A DNA stretch of 64,000 nt from positions 372,001-436,000 of the forward strand of contig NZ_JMME01000001.1 of assembly GCF_000686945.1 (NCBI RefSeq), written 5' to 3'. The translations under genes were made by a program, and so were the position numbers. Of the stretch, positions 26,861 through 35,740 are shown piece after piece. The DNA is from Selenomonas sp. AE3005 (lineage in GTDB: Bacteria; Bacillota; Negativicutes; Selenomonadales; Selenomonadaceae). The notes beneath the pieces are model-generated. The model searched no databases. It had not been told where the DNA came from and saw only the letters and a list, made by a program, of their open reading frames with translations. Numbering within the stretch: position 1 is the first letter of the stretch; each line of letters begins with the position of its first letter.

Positions 26861-27103
26861 ATGCACTTTAAATGCCTTTTTTATTCTGAGCATGACATCT
26901 ATTATCCAATCAAACTGCCCTGCCCACTGGCTCTTATCGTCAAATTTTACATCGTTCTTTTCTATGCCGATTCGACTTGCCTTGCGTTGTGGCAGTTCGC
27001 GCCAATTTAAGGTTAAGCCGGCATCACTTTCGATTTTCTCTTTGTTTTTCTCAAGTTCATGAAACAGCTTCTTATCATCATCGATGTAAAGCTCAACATA
27101 CAA
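26855..27103 (-). pseudogene. DUF4268 domain C-terminal fragment
   Basis: The 82 residues (ELYIDDDKKLFHELEKNKEK, WRELPQRKASRI, DKSQWAGQFDWIIDVMLRIKKAF) match the C-terminal part of DUF4268. That domain normally ends a longer protein, often about 300 residues, sometimes restriction- or defence-linked. A TAG lies a few codons upstream, so the rest is gone. The only nearby start is TTG. Confidence 0.5.
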
Positions 27104-27121
27104 TTCACTGCGTTTCGTCTA

Positions 27122-27877
27122 TCATGTTCCCGTCCTCCCCTTATTTACAGCTGCACTCAGCACCTTGCCGATAGGTTCACGAATAAGCAGGTTTGCTGAA
27201 GTATCCGCCCTGGTGGCTGTCTTATTGATGACCACTAAGTTATCCCCTCGGAAATAGTCCAGCAGACCTGCCGCCGGATACACTGCCAAAGATGTGCCGC
27301 CCACAATAAGCGTATCGGCTTTGCGTATGGCTCTTACAGCATTTTCAAGTACCAGTTCATTAAGTGCTTCTTCATAGAGCACGACATCCGGTCGCACAAC
27401 ACCACCGCAATGTGCACACCGTGGAACAACCCCCCTGCAATTTTCTTGCAAAGCATAGTCTAAGCTATAACTTCTGCCACAATCCATGCAGTACCACCGC
27501 ATAACCGTTCCATGAAGTTCATATACTTCTTCGCTGCCAGCTTTCTGATGCAAACCGTCGATATTCTGTGTTACAACAGCCTGCAACTTCCCCCTGCTTT
27601 CCAATTCAGCCAACGCCTGATGTCCTTCATTGGGTGTTGCTTCCAAAAAAATCATTTTGTTAAAGAGGAATTCAAAAAACTCCTCCGGATGGCTCATCAG
27701 GAAGGTATGAGACACCATTTCCTCCGGACTGAATCGTTTGTTCAGCTTTTGATTATAAATACCATCAGCACTGCGAAAATCTGGTATCCCAGACTCTGTG
27801 GACATCCCCGCTCCACCAAAGAACACAATGTTGGAGCTGATACCGATTATTTTGGCTAATTCATTTGTTTTGCTCAT
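27122..27877 (-). CDS. NAD-dependent protein deacylase (sirtuin)
   Basis: About 251 residues. Sirtuin motifs are complete: GAGMSTESGIPDFRS (NAD-binding loop), TQNIDGLHQKAG, the catalytic ELHGTV His, two CxxC zinc pairs (CMDCG and CAHCG), and VGGTSLAVYPAAGL. It would remove acyl groups from lysines, giving nicotinamide and O-acyl-ADP-ribose. I use the ATG at 27877 (MSKTNELAKIIG), nine bases after AAGGA; an in-frame ATG at 27886 is too close to that site. The start overlaps the end of a small secreted-peptide gene. The catalytic His separates it from class M sirtuins. A macrodomain gene is 1.3 kb downstream. Confidence 0.93.
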   Translation of the reverse strand: MSKTNELAKIIGISSNIVFFGGAGMSTESGIPDFRSADGIYNQKLNKRFSPEEMVSHTFLMSHPEEFFEFLFNKMIFLEATPNEGHQALAELESRGKLQAVVTQNIDGLHQKAGSEEVYELHGTVMRWYCMDCGRSYSLDYALQENCRGVVPRCAHCGGVVRPDVVLYEEALNELVLENAVRAIRKADTLIVGGTSLAVYPAAGLLDYFRGDNLVVINKTATRADTSANLLIREPIGKVLSAAVNKGRTGT

Positions 27878-28013
27878 CGTAATCATTCCTTACCTTGCCG
27901 CATAGTTTGATGCCTTTGTAGTAGCCATCCTGGTTTATGGCAGATGCCGCCATCGCTGGAATTGTCATAGCAAGCAGTAGCAGAACTGTAAATATGGCTG
28001 TCAGCTTCCTCAT
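27861..28013 (-). CDS. Small secreted peptide (50 residues)
   Basis: ATG to TGA gives 50 codons. A clear signal peptide, MRKLTAIFTVLLLLAMTIPA followed by MAASA, leaves a mature peptide of about 25 residues (INQDGYYKGIKLCGKVRNDY then DEQNK) with one Cys. A GAGGT ribosome site stands eight bases before the ATG. It overlaps the sirtuin start by 17 bases. The YYKGIKLxGKV segment suggests the front of a longer small beta protein, so it could be C-terminally truncated. Confidence 0.55.
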   Translation of the reverse strand: MRKLTAIFTVLLLLAMTIPAMAASAINQDGYYKGIKLCGKVRNDYDEQNK

Positions 28014-28024
28014 GGTCGATTACC

Positions 28025-28356
28025 TCATTTCAACATCTCACTTAAACTGTGGGGAATTCCTCGCGGTCCTCGTACAGCATAAATTCCATATTCCCCTTTG
28101 AGCAGTGCAAAAGGGAATTCATCTGACTTGTATCGCTTCAGCAGCTTGATTTTCATAAGCGCCGTGATGGTCAATCCCTTTTCGGCATAATCGAAAGGTA
28201 TATGACATCCATTATGAGTCCGTACCACTTACGGTTATCCTCATGGCGAAGAACGGCATAGTGCGGAAATCGCCGCCACAGATGCTTCGGCTCTGTCCTA
28301 TATTTTCCATTTGCGTACCGAAGCACATCTTCTCGCAATGTTTTCACCACCATCAC
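28025..28356 (-). pseudogene. Broken MmcQ/YjbR-family gene
   Basis: The first ~50 residues (TLREDVLRYANGKYRTEPKH and LWRRFPHYAVLRHEDNRKWY, GLIMDV) are a good match to the start of MmcQ/YjbR DNA-binding-fold proteins, normally 110-120 residues. The frame then ends at 28171. An overlapping frame carries on to 28025 (PFDYAEKGLTITALMKIKLL ... IPHSLSEMLK) but does not look like the rest of YjbR. A frameshift or a junction with another fragment is likely. The start has GAGGTG directly before ATG ATG. Confidence 0.5.
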
Positions 28357-28398
28357 CTCTAGTCAAAAATTCGCTGGAAACTGGCTTAATTCCTGCCT

Positions 28399-28671
28399 TC
28401 ATGCCCATTTTGCACACCCTGCAAATGGTGCTTTGACAAATACCTGCACCGTACAAACGGGGCGCTTTCTGTCCTGCACCCCCCGGAGCAAAAAGCCGCA
28501 AAAGTCACCATCCTTATCCATGACCTGAATACAAGTCTCTCCTATACGATGCAAAAACACCTCGAAGCCCCTTATTTCATAGGGGTTCGAGGTGTTTCGC
28601 GCTCTTTGTGCTTGTATCAATTCGGCTAAGATTTTGTCTACGATGATATCCGAAGGCTGCGGCGCTGTCAT
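28399..28671 (-). CDS. Doubtful small ORF
   Basis: From the ATG at 28671 the frame reads MTAPQPSDIIVDKILAELIQ and on for 90 residues. The family is not recognised. Against it being a gene: it contains the strong hairpin with U tract at 28554-28600, and its ribosome site is weak. A 35-residue product ending near that hairpin, or no gene at all, are alternatives. Confidence 0.2.
   Translation of the reverse strand: MTAPQPSDIIVDKILAELIQAQRARNTSNPYEIRGFEVFLHRIGETCIQVMDKDGDFCGFLLRGVQDRKRPVCTVQVFVKAPFAGCAKWA
28554..28600 (-). terminator. Strong hairpin with U tract
   Basis: Arms AAACACCTCGAAGCCCCT (28556-28573) and AGGGGTTCGAGGTGTTT (28582-28598) pair with one bulge and an 8-base loop. On the minus strand five T residues follow, so it can act as an intrinsic terminator. 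The gene it once served is not evident. Confidence 0.65.
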
Positions 28672-28695
28672 GTATAATTTATCACCATAGATGTC

Positions 28696-28732
28696 AAAAA
28701 AGCCTTGCAGAATGGCTGTCCTCTGCAAGGCT
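28696..28732 (-). terminator. Intrinsic terminator of the arg operon
   Basis: AGCCTTGCAGA and TCTGCAAGGCT form an 11-bp stem with a 10-base loop and six T residues on the minus strand, about 50 bases after the argH stop. Confidence 0.88.
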
Positions 28733-28751
28733 CTTGTAGCTATTTTGACTG

Positions 28752-28800
28752 GTCAATTTGACTTGTCATTTTTGACCTGTCAAATCTGTTGACTCGTCAA
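28752..28800. repeat. GTCAA/TTGAC-rich repeat at the 3' end of argH
   Basis: Alternating TTGAC and GTCAA words lie around and within the last codons of argH, including its stop codon. A stretch of about 20 bases here (TTGACTTGTCATTTTTGACC) recurs exactly near 46697, upstream of the LysR gene. Confidence 0.7.
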
Positions 28801-30198
28801 TGTCGTATTGGTCTTTTTTTCAGCATCGATAAGTTCCTGTGCGGCGGTCAGCTGCAGTTTTACCTGCTCCGTTGACGTACCGCCCAAGGAAATACGCTGG
28901 TTGACGCAGGTCTCGGGCTTCAAGGCCTCGGCAATGTCAGCCTCAAAGAGCGGCGAGAGTTCCTGCAGTTCCGGCAAGGTCATATCGGCAAGATATTTGC
29001 CCTCGGCAATGCATTTGTGCACCGCCGTACCGGATACCGCATGGGCCTGACGGAAGGGCATGCCCTTCTTTACCAGGTAGTCGGCAAGATCAGTTGCATT
29101 GGAGAAATCCTCCTCCACAGCCTTGCGCATAACATCTTTCTTGACCTTCATGCCACGGATAAGCTGAGCATAGACACCCAGGCTGAATTTCACCGTGTCG
29201 ATGGCGTCAAAGATGCCTTCCTTATCCTCCTGCAAGTCCTTGTTATAAGCCAGCGGCAGGCCTTTGACCGTGGTCAGCATGGCCATCAGGTGGCCGAATA
29301 CCCGGCCGGTCTTGCCGCGCACGAGTTCAGATACATCGGGGTTCTTCTTCTGCGGCATCATGGACGAGCCTGTGCAATGGGCATCGTCAAGTTCCACAAA
29401 GGAGAACTCCCGGCTGCACCACAGAATGGTTTCTTCAGACAATCTGGACAGATGCACCATCAAAATGCTGGCTGCGGACAGGAATTCCATGATGTAATCG
29501 CGGTCGCTGACAGCGTCCAGGCTGTTGCCGTAAATCTGCTCGAAATTCAGCTGCTTGGCCACCATTTCCCTGTCGATGGGGAATGTCGTCCCTGCCAGAG
29601 CGCCGGCGCCTAAAGGCATTATATCGGCACGCTGGTAAACACCGCTAAACCGGGCAAAGTCACGGGAAAGCATGCCAAAGTAGGCCAGCAGATGATGGGC
29701 AAAAAGAATCGGCTGTGCCCGCTGCAAATGCGTGTAACCGGGCATAATAACATCCTGATTCTTCTTGGCAGTTTCTATCAAGGTTTCCTGCAGGTTGATA
29801 ATTTCCTGCTGTACGGCCACAACTTCGCGGCGAATGTACATGTGCGTATCGAGCGCCACCTGGTCATTACGGCTCCGGGCGGTGTGCAGCCGCCCACCAG
29901 CCTCACCAATGGCCTCAGTCAGCCGCTTTTCGATATTCATGTGGATATCTTCCAAATCCACCGAGAAGTCAAAATCCCCAGCCTCAATCTGCTGTTCGAT
30001 ATCCTTAAGGCCCTGCAGAATGGCCCCGCAGTCATCATCGGAGATAATGCCGCACTTGGCCAGCATGATGGCATGGGCAATGGAGCCGGCAATATCTTCG
30101 TGATACATGCGTTTGTCAAAGTTTATGGAGGCCTGGAATTCGTTGACCATTTCATCTACGGTCTTGGTGAAACGGCCTCCCCACATGGCCTCACTCAT
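28780..30198 (-). CDS. argH: Argininosuccinate lyase
   Basis: Splits argininosuccinate to arginine and fumarate, the last step of arginine synthesis. The 472 residues open [37 protein letters not shown] and the signature [20 protein letters not shown] (about 280-300) are present. Length is normal for the family. The last codons ([10 protein letters not shown]) lie in a GTCAA-rich repeat, so the C-terminal tail may have been altered by repeat insertion. It overlaps argG by four bases and closes the operon. Confidence 0.97.
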   Translation of the reverse strand: MSEAMWGGRFTKTVDEMVNEFQASINFDKRMYHEDIAGSIAHAIMLAKCGIISDDDCGAILQGLKDIEQQIEAGDFDFSVDLEDIHMNIEKRLTEAIGEAGGRLHTARSRNDQVALDTHMYIRREVVAVQQEIINLQETLIETAKKNQDVIMPGYTHLQRAQPILFAHHLLAYFGMLSRDFARFSGVYQRADIMPLGAGALAGTTFPIDREMVAKQLNFEQIYGNSLDAVSDRDYIMEFLSAASILMVHLSRLSEETILWCSREFSFVELDDAHCTGSSMMPQKKNPDVSELVRGKTGRVFGHLMAMLTTVKGLPLAYNKDLQEDKEGIFDAIDTVKFSLGVYAQLIRGMKVKKDVMRKAVEEDFSNATDLADYLVKKGMPFRQAHAVSGTAVHKCIAEGKYLADMTLPELQELSPLFEADIAEALKPETCVNQRISLGGTSTEQVKLQLTAAQELIDAEKKTNTTLTSQQI

Positions 30199-31409
30199 TT
30201 ACCCGTCTTCTCCTGCATCAGAGCACGAACTTTGAGCGGCAGACCAAAGAGGTTGATAAAGCCCGTAGCATCAGCCTGGTTGTACACATCATCATGTTCA
30301 AAGGTTACAAATTCCTGGCTGTACAGGGAGTACGGGGAAGTTGCACCTGCGGAAATGATATTGCCCTTGTAGAGTTTGAGCTTAACCTGACCGGTAACCG
30401 TCTGCTGCGTGCTGTTGACAAAAGCGTCCAGAGCCTCACGCAGCTGGCAGAACCACATGCCATCATAAACTAGTTCAGCATAACGGATGCCAACCTGCTG
30501 TTTGTAATGATAGGTGCTGCGGTCAAGGCAGAGGTATTCCAGTTCACGATGTGCATAGTAGAGCAGGGATCCGCCCGGATTCTCATATACGCCGCGGGAC
30601 TTCATGCCCACCAGACGGTTTTCGCAGATATCTACGATACCAACGCCATTGCGGGCACCGATTTCGTTGAGTTCGGTCAGCAGTTCTACAGCGCCGAGTT
30701 TCTTGCCATTGACAGCAACCGGTTCGCCCTTTTCAAAGTCGATGGTCACATATTCCGGTTCGTCCGGAGCATCCTTGGGAGCCTTGGAAATCAGGAACAT
30801 GCTGTCCTTCGGTTCATTGGCCGGGTCTTCAAGGTCTGCACCTTCATGGGACAGATGCCAGATGTTTCTATCCATGGAATAAGTTTTGTTTTCCGTAGCA
30901 ATGGGGATATCATGTTTCTTGGCATATTCGATTTCGGCAGAGCGGGAATCGAGATCCCATTCACGCCACGGAGCAATCAAAGTGATGTTCGGTGCCAAAG
31001 CCTTAACGGTCAGTTCAAAACGCACCTGGTCATTGCCCTTGCCGGTAGCGCCATGAGCGATAGCATCTGCGCCTTCCTGCTTAGCGATTTCCACCAGTTT
31101 CTTGGCAATGATCGGACGGGCAAAGGAAGTACCGAGCAGGTACTTATCTTCGTAAACAGCACCGGCTTTGAGCGTCGGCCATACATATTCCTTGAGGAAT
31201 TCTTCCTTAAGGTCAGCAATATAAACCTTGGAGGCGCCTGATTTCAGAGCCTTGTCATGCACAGCGTCCAGTTCGTCCCCCTGCCCTACATCAGCGCAGC
31301 AGGCGATAACTTCGCAGCCGTCATAATTTTCCTTGAGCCAGGGAATGATAACGGAGGTATCAAGACCACCGGAGTAAGCCAGAACTACTTTTTTAATCTG
31401 TTTAGCCAT
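30195..31409 (-). CDS. argG: Argininosuccinate synthase
   Basis: Joins citrulline and aspartate with ATP. The 404-residue protein has the PP-loop [20 protein letters not shown] at residues 9-28, [15 protein letters not shown], and [19 protein letters not shown], all typical. Its stop overlaps the argH start (ATGA), indicating coupling; argF lies 41 bases upstream. Confidence 0.97.
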   Translation of the reverse strand: MAKQIKKVVLAYSGGLDTSVIIPWLKENYDGCEVIACCADVGQGDELDAVHDKALKSGASKVYIADLKEEFLKEYVWPTLKAGAVYEDKYLLGTSFARPIIAKKLVEIAKQEGADAIAHGATGKGNDQVRFELTVKALAPNITLIAPWREWDLDSRSAEIEYAKKHDIPIATENKTYSMDRNIWHLSHEGADLEDPANEPKDSMFLISKAPKDAPDEPEYVTIDFEKGEPVAVNGKKLGAVELLTELNEIGARNGVGIVDICENRLVGMKSRGVYENPGGSLLYYAHRELEYLCLDRSTYHYKQQVGIRYAELVYDGMWFCQLREALDAFVNSTQQTVTGQVKLKLYKGNIISAGATSPYSLYSQEFVTFEHDDVYNQADATGFINLFGLPLKVRALMQEKTGK

Positions 31410-31449
31410 AATGAAATACTTCCTTTCTGTTTCTAAATCTATAAACGCC

Positions 31450-32379
31450 TTAACCCATCGTCAGGGCCATAATGGCTTTCTGGGTATGGAGGCGGTTTTC
31501 TGCTTCGTCAAATATAACATGAGCATTGGCCTCTAAGACTTCCTCGGTGATTTCCTCACCGCGGTAAGCCGGCAGACAGTGCATTACGATAGCCCGCTTG
31601 TCAGCGTGTGCCATAAGCTCCTTGTTGACCTGATAGGGCGCAAAGATTTTCTTGCGCGCATCGTGCTCATCTTCCTGTCCCATGCTGGCCCAGGTATCCG
31701 TAACCACGATATCGGCGCCTTTAACTGCCTCCACCGGGTCAGTTACAAGTTCAATGCTGGCACCCGTGAGTTTGGCATCTTCCTTGGCCTGTTTGGTCAC
31801 GGCCGCATCCGGCTGGTAATCTGCCGGTGTTGCGGCCACAAAGGTCATACCGGCCTTGGCACAGCCATACATGTAGGAGTTGGTCATATTGTTGCCATCG
31901 CCCACATAAGCCATCTTTAGGCCCTTGAGGTTCTTGCCCTTATGTTCCTGAATGGTCAGCAGGTCAGTCAGCACCTGACAAGGGTGGAGTAAATCCGTCA
32001 GCGCATTGATGACGGGGATATCGGCATATTTTGCCAGTTCTTCCACTCTGTCATGACCATAGGTACGAATCATAATACCGTCCAGATAGCGCGACAGCAC
32101 ACGCGCCGTATCCTTAATGGGTTCGCCGCGTCCCAGCTGCAGGTCACGGTTCGAGAGGAAAAGCGCCTGCCCGCCAAGCTGGTACATGCCAACTTCAAAG
32201 GAAACTCTGGTGCGCGTCGAGGATTTTTCAAAAATCATACCCAAAGTCTTACCTTTGAGCAGATGATGTTCAATCCCTGCCTTTTGCTTGGCCTTCAGCT
32301 CATGGGCCAAAGTCAGAATCTCCTGTACTTCATCCACAGATAAATCGTGGATGGACAACATATCGCGTCCTTTTAACAT
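31450..32379 (-). CDS. argF: Ornithine carbamoyltransferase
   Basis: Forms citrulline from ornithine and carbamoyl phosphate. In 309 residues it has the carbamoyl phosphate loop [13 protein letters not shown] (about 54-66), [11 protein letters not shown], the GDGNNMTNS ornithine-side region and the [10 protein letters not shown] signature near residue 270. It begins [20 protein letters not shown]; the alternative ATG seven codons in would trim only the tip. Twelve bases separate it from argD. Confidence 0.96.
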   Translation of the reverse strand: MLKGRDMLSIHDLSVDEVQEILTLAHELKAKQKAGIEHHLLKGKTLGMIFEKSSTRTRVSFEVGMYQLGGQALFLSNRDLQLGRGEPIKDTARVLSRYLDGIMIRTYGHDRVEELAKYADIPVINALTDLLHPCQVLTDLLTIQEHKGKNLKGLKMAYVGDGNNMTNSYMYGCAKAGMTFVAATPADYQPDAAVTKQAKEDAKLTGASIELVTDPVEAVKGADIVVTDTWASMGQEDEHDARKKIFAPYQVNKELMAHADKRAIVMHCLPAYRGEEITEEVLEANAHVIFDEAENRLHTQKAIMALTMG

Positions 32380-32390
32380 CCAAAGCCCCC

Positions 32391-33593
32391 TTAACCGGCG
32401 TATTTGCCGATAACTTCATCCATTACGGCAAATGCCTCATCAACCTGTGCGGTAGTGATAATGAGCGGCGGGATAAAGCGCAGCACCTTACCCGCTGTGC
32501 AGTTAATGATAAGTCCTTTTGCCAGACAATCATTGACGATATCCCGGCCATGTTCAGCACCTGCAAGTTCTGCACCAAGAATCAGGCCTTCACCACGCAC
32601 ATCTATAATAAATTTTGGATATTTTTTCGCTAATTCCTGCAATTTTTCCTTAAAATATTTGCCTACGACCTGAATATTTTTAAGGAAATCAGGCTGCGGT
32701 ACGGTATCAAGCACCACATTAGCGGCAGCACAGGCCAGAGGATTACCGCCGAAGGTCGTACCGTGGTCACCAGGTTTAAAGGCTGCCGCCACTTTGTCGG
32801 TGACGATAAAAGCGCCGATGGGCATACCGCCGGCCAGCCCCTTGGCCAAGGTTACAATATCCGGCTTAATGCCGTAGTTCTCATAGGCAAAGAACTTGCC
32901 GCTGCGGCCGATGCCAGCCTGGATTTCATCGAGAATCAGCAGGGCACCATGCTTATCGCAAAGTTCTCTGACCTGTTTGAGATAATTACCATCCGGTGTA
33001 TGAACACCGCCTTCGCCCTGAATGGTTTCGAGCATTACCGCCGCCGTCTTGTCGCTGATTTTGCTTTCCAGTTCGGCAATATCGTTGTAATGCACGTAGG
33101 TGAAACCTGCGGGCAGCGGCCCTAATCCTTCATGGTAATGCGTCTGGCCTGTCGCCGTCAGCGTAGCCAGGGTACGACCGTGGAAACTGTCCCAGGCGGA
33201 AATGATTTCCGTCTTATCGGGATTGATGTTATAGCCATACTTACGGGCAATCTTGATAGCCCCTTCATTGGCCTCGGCACCGGAATTACCGAAGAACGCC
33301 TTATCCAGGCCGCTGAGCTTGACAAGTTTGGCCGCTGCGTCAGCCTGCGGCTTGGTGTAGTAGAGATTGGAGCAGTGAATGAGTTTTCCTGCCTGCTCCG
33401 ACACTGCCTGTACCAAAGCCTTGTTGTTATGCCCCAGCACATTTACGGCAATGCCGCCCAAGAAGTCCAGATATTTCTTGCCGTTTATATCCCAAACCTC
33501 GGCGCCTTCGCCGTGGTCGAGAACGATTTTATAGCGGTTAAATACCGGCAGATAGCTTTGCTGGTCCTCCGCAAAAATTTCCTGTTCCTGCAT
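32391..33593 (-). CDS. argD: Acetylornithine aminotransferase
   Basis: A PLP-dependent class III aminotransferase that makes N-acetylornithine from the semialdehyde. The 400 residues show the PLP-phosphate region GNSGAEANEGAIKIARKYG, ILDEIQAGIGRSGKFFAYEN, the lysine motif TLAKGLAGGMPIGA (Schiff-base Lys near 250) and GTTFGGNPLACAAA. It lies between argB and argF with gaps near 11 bases. Confidence 0.96.
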   Translation of the reverse strand: MQEQEIFAEDQQSYLPVFNRYKIVLDHGEGAEVWDINGKKYLDFLGGIAVNVLGHNNKALVQAVSEQAGKLIHCSNLYYTKPQADAAAKLVKLSGLDKAFFGNSGAEANEGAIKIARKYGYNINPDKTEIISAWDSFHGRTLATLTATGQTHYHEGLGPLPAGFTYVHYNDIAELESKISDKTAAVMLETIQGEGGVHTPDGNYLKQVRELCDKHGALLILDEIQAGIGRSGKFFAYENYGIKPDIVTLAKGLAGGMPIGAFIVTDKVAAAFKPGDHGTTFGGNPLACAAANVVLDTVPQPDFLKNIQVVGKYFKEKLQELAKKYPKFIIDVRGEGLILGAELAGAEHGRDIVNDCLAKGLIINCTAGKVLRFIPPLIITTAQVDEAFAVMDEVIGKYAG

Positions 33594-33604
33594 ATTATGC
33601 CCCC

Positions 33605-34489
33605 TTACCGCACTACCTGAGTGCCAATGCCCCGGGAAGTAAAGATTTCCAGGATGATGGAGTGCGCGAGCCGCCCATCAATGATATGCGTCTTGCCTGC
33701 ACCCTGTTCCAATGCCGTCAGACAAGCCTCCACTTTGGGAATCATGCCGCCGGCAATAATACCTTCTTTGATGTATTCCTTTGCCTCTGGCAGATGTAAG
33801 GTGGAGATAAAACTTGACTTGTCATTAAAGTCCTTGTAAATCCCCTCAATATCTGTCAGCAGCAGGAGTTTTTCCGCCTGCAGGGCGCCAGCGATTTCAG
33901 CAGCTACATAATCAGCGTTGATATTGTAACTTTCACCGCCATCACCGACACCAATCGGCGCAATAACCGGTACATAACCCTGGTCAAGCAAATCTTCCAA
34001 AATGCCGGTATCAACCTGTTCCACTTCGCCGACATAGCCGATATCGACCTTTTTGGTGTCCTCGCCTTCGTAAACCGTGGCCAGTTTCTTCCGGGCTTTT
34101 ATCAGGCCGGCGTCCTTACCGCTAAGGCCTACAGCGCGTACACCGCGGCGGTTCAGAAGATTGACAATCTCGGAATTTACCTTGCCGTCAAGCACCATTT
34201 CCGCAATTTCAATGGTTTCCTCATCGGTGACTCTGAGTCCGGCCACAAAGTCTGACTCCTTGCCCACTTTTTTGAGGAACCCCGTGATATCCGGGCCGCC
34301 GCCATGAATTATCACCGGGCGGATACCCACATATTTCATCAAGGCGATATCCTGCATGACCTTTTCTTTCAGGTCATCGTTAATCATGGCATTGCCGCCG
34401 TATTTAATAACAATGGTCTTGCCGTAGAACTGCTGGATATAGGGCAGGGCCTCCACCAATATGGCGGCTTTGTCTTCTGCTGTAAACAT
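33605..34489 (-). CDS. argB: Acetylglutamate kinase
   Basis: Phosphorylates N-acetylglutamate, the usual control point of the pathway. The 294-residue amino-acid kinase has KYGGNAM and HGGGPDITGFLKKVG near the front, DIGYVGEVEQVD mid-chain, and IAGGMIPKVEACLTALEQGA near the end. An N-terminal helix of about 20 residues before the kinase core, as in arginine-inhibited hexameric enzymes, hints at feedback inhibition by arginine (inference from family knowledge). Confidence 0.96.
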   Translation of the reverse strand: MFTAEDKAAILVEALPYIQQFYGKTIVIKYGGNAMINDDLKEKVMQDIALMKYVGIRPVIIHGGGPDITGFLKKVGKESDFVAGLRVTDEETIEIAEMVLDGKVNSEIVNLLNRRGVRAVGLSGKDAGLIKARKKLATVYEGEDTKKVDIGYVGEVEQVDTGILEDLLDQGYVPVIAPIGVGDGGESYNINADYVAAEIAGALQAEKLLLLTDIEGIYKDFNDKSSFISTLHLPEAKEYIKEGIIAGGMIPKVEACLTALEQGAGKTHIIDGRLAHSIILEIFTSRGIGTQVVR

Positions 34490-34501
34490 GCCCTGTCCTC
34501 C

Positions 34502-35713
34502 TTAGGTGTGATACTCACCGTTAATCTTCACATATTCATAAGAGAAATCACAGCTCCAGATATCGGCCTTAGCGTCGCCTTCACCCATATCAATGCTGAT
34601 AACGATATCATGAGCCTCCATGACCTTCCGCAGTTCTGCTTCATCATATTCTGCACCGACACCGTTGGCATAAACGGGGATACCGCCAAACTTCACCACG
34701 GTTTTCTGCGGGTCCATGGGTACGCCGGCATAGCCGACAGCACAGATAACGCGCCCCCAGTTGGGGTCTTCACCGAAGAACGCCGTCTTTACCAGCGGGC
34801 TCTTGGCAACACTCATGCCAATGGTCTTAGCCTCAGCAAAATTTCTCGCGCCCGTCACAGAAATGGTCAGGAACTTGGTAGCGCCTTCACCGTCAGCAGC
34901 AATCTTCTTGGACAGTTCCTGGCAAATATTCTGCAGAGTAGCCTTAAAGAGCTTGTAATCATCGTTTTCCTCGGTGATTTTTGCATTACCGGCGGCGCCA
35001 TTAGCCAGAACGATAACCATATCGTTGGTGCTCATATCGCCGTCAATGGAAATCATATTGAAGGAAACCTCGACAATTTCCGACAGAGCCTTCTGCAGGA
35101 GCTTGCTGTCAATAGCTGCGTCCGTTGTAATAAAGCAAAGCATGGTGGCCATATTCGGCTGAATCATGCCCGAGCCCTTGGCAATGGCACCAAAGCGTAC
35201 TTCCTTGCCGCCGAGCGTGATTTCCGTAGCGCAGGCCTTGGAATATGTATCCGTGGTGATAATGGCCTTGCCGGCATTTTCACTACCATCAGAGGACAGT
35301 TCCTTGACTGCCTGCTTGATACCATTTTCCATCTTGTCCATCGGCAGGTTCACACCGATAACACCGGTGGAGGCAACAACTACATCATCAGCCTTACAGC
35401 CTAATGCCGTTGCCGTGATATCCTGCATAGCTGCCGCGTCTTTTTCGCCCTGCTCACCGGTGCAGGCGTTGGCACAGCCGGCATTAGCCGTGATGGCATG
35501 CGCCATTCCCGTGGCGATAACCTTCTTGGACGCACGAACCGGCGCTGAGGCTACGGCATTCTGGGTAAAAGTTCCGGCTACTGCGGCCTCCTGCTCCGTA
35601 TAAATTACAGCAACGTCGAGATTGCCGCTTTTCTTAATGCCGGCCTTGACACCAGCGGCCTGAAAGCCCTGCGGATAAGTTACACCGGCTTTTTTATGTA
35701 CATCACTAAACAT
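34502..35713 (-). CDS. argJ: Glutamate N-acetyltransferase / amino-acid acetyltransferase
   Basis: Moves the acetyl group from N-acetylornithine to glutamate, giving a cyclic pathway; many ArgJ also use acetyl-CoA. The 403-residue precursor self-cleaves before a Thr in the motif ASTGVIGVNLPMDK (near 180-195), present here. Also seen are NAGCANACTGEQG and GEDPNWGRVICAVGYAG. No argE or argA is in the operon, consistent with the cyclic route. Confidence 0.96.
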   Translation of the reverse strand: MFSDVHKKAGVTYPQGFQAAGVKAGIKKSGNLDVAVIYTEQEAAVAGTFTQNAVASAPVRASKKVIATGMAHAITANAGCANACTGEQGEKDAAAMQDITATALGCKADDVVVASTGVIGVNLPMDKMENGIKQAVKELSSDGSENAGKAIITTDTYSKACATEITLGGKEVRFGAIAKGSGMIQPNMATMLCFITTDAAIDSKLLQKALSEIVEVSFNMISIDGDMSTNDMVIVLANGAAGNAKITEENDDYKLFKATLQNICQELSKKIAADGEGATKFLTISVTGARNFAEAKTIGMSVAKSPLVKTAFFGEDPNWGRVICAVGYAGVPMDPQKTVVKFGGIPVYANGVGAEYDEAELRKVMEAHDIVISIDMGEGDAKADIWSCDFSYEYVKINGEYHT

Positions 35714-35740
35714 ATATTTTCCTCCTAAAGGTTAGTATTA

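Noticed and set aside
28298-28501. A 67-codon minus frame between the YjbR remnant and the orphan hairpin
   Set aside because: Overlaps better candidate frames, has no start signal, and its sequence (GGAGQKAPRLYGAG...) has no fold-like pattern.
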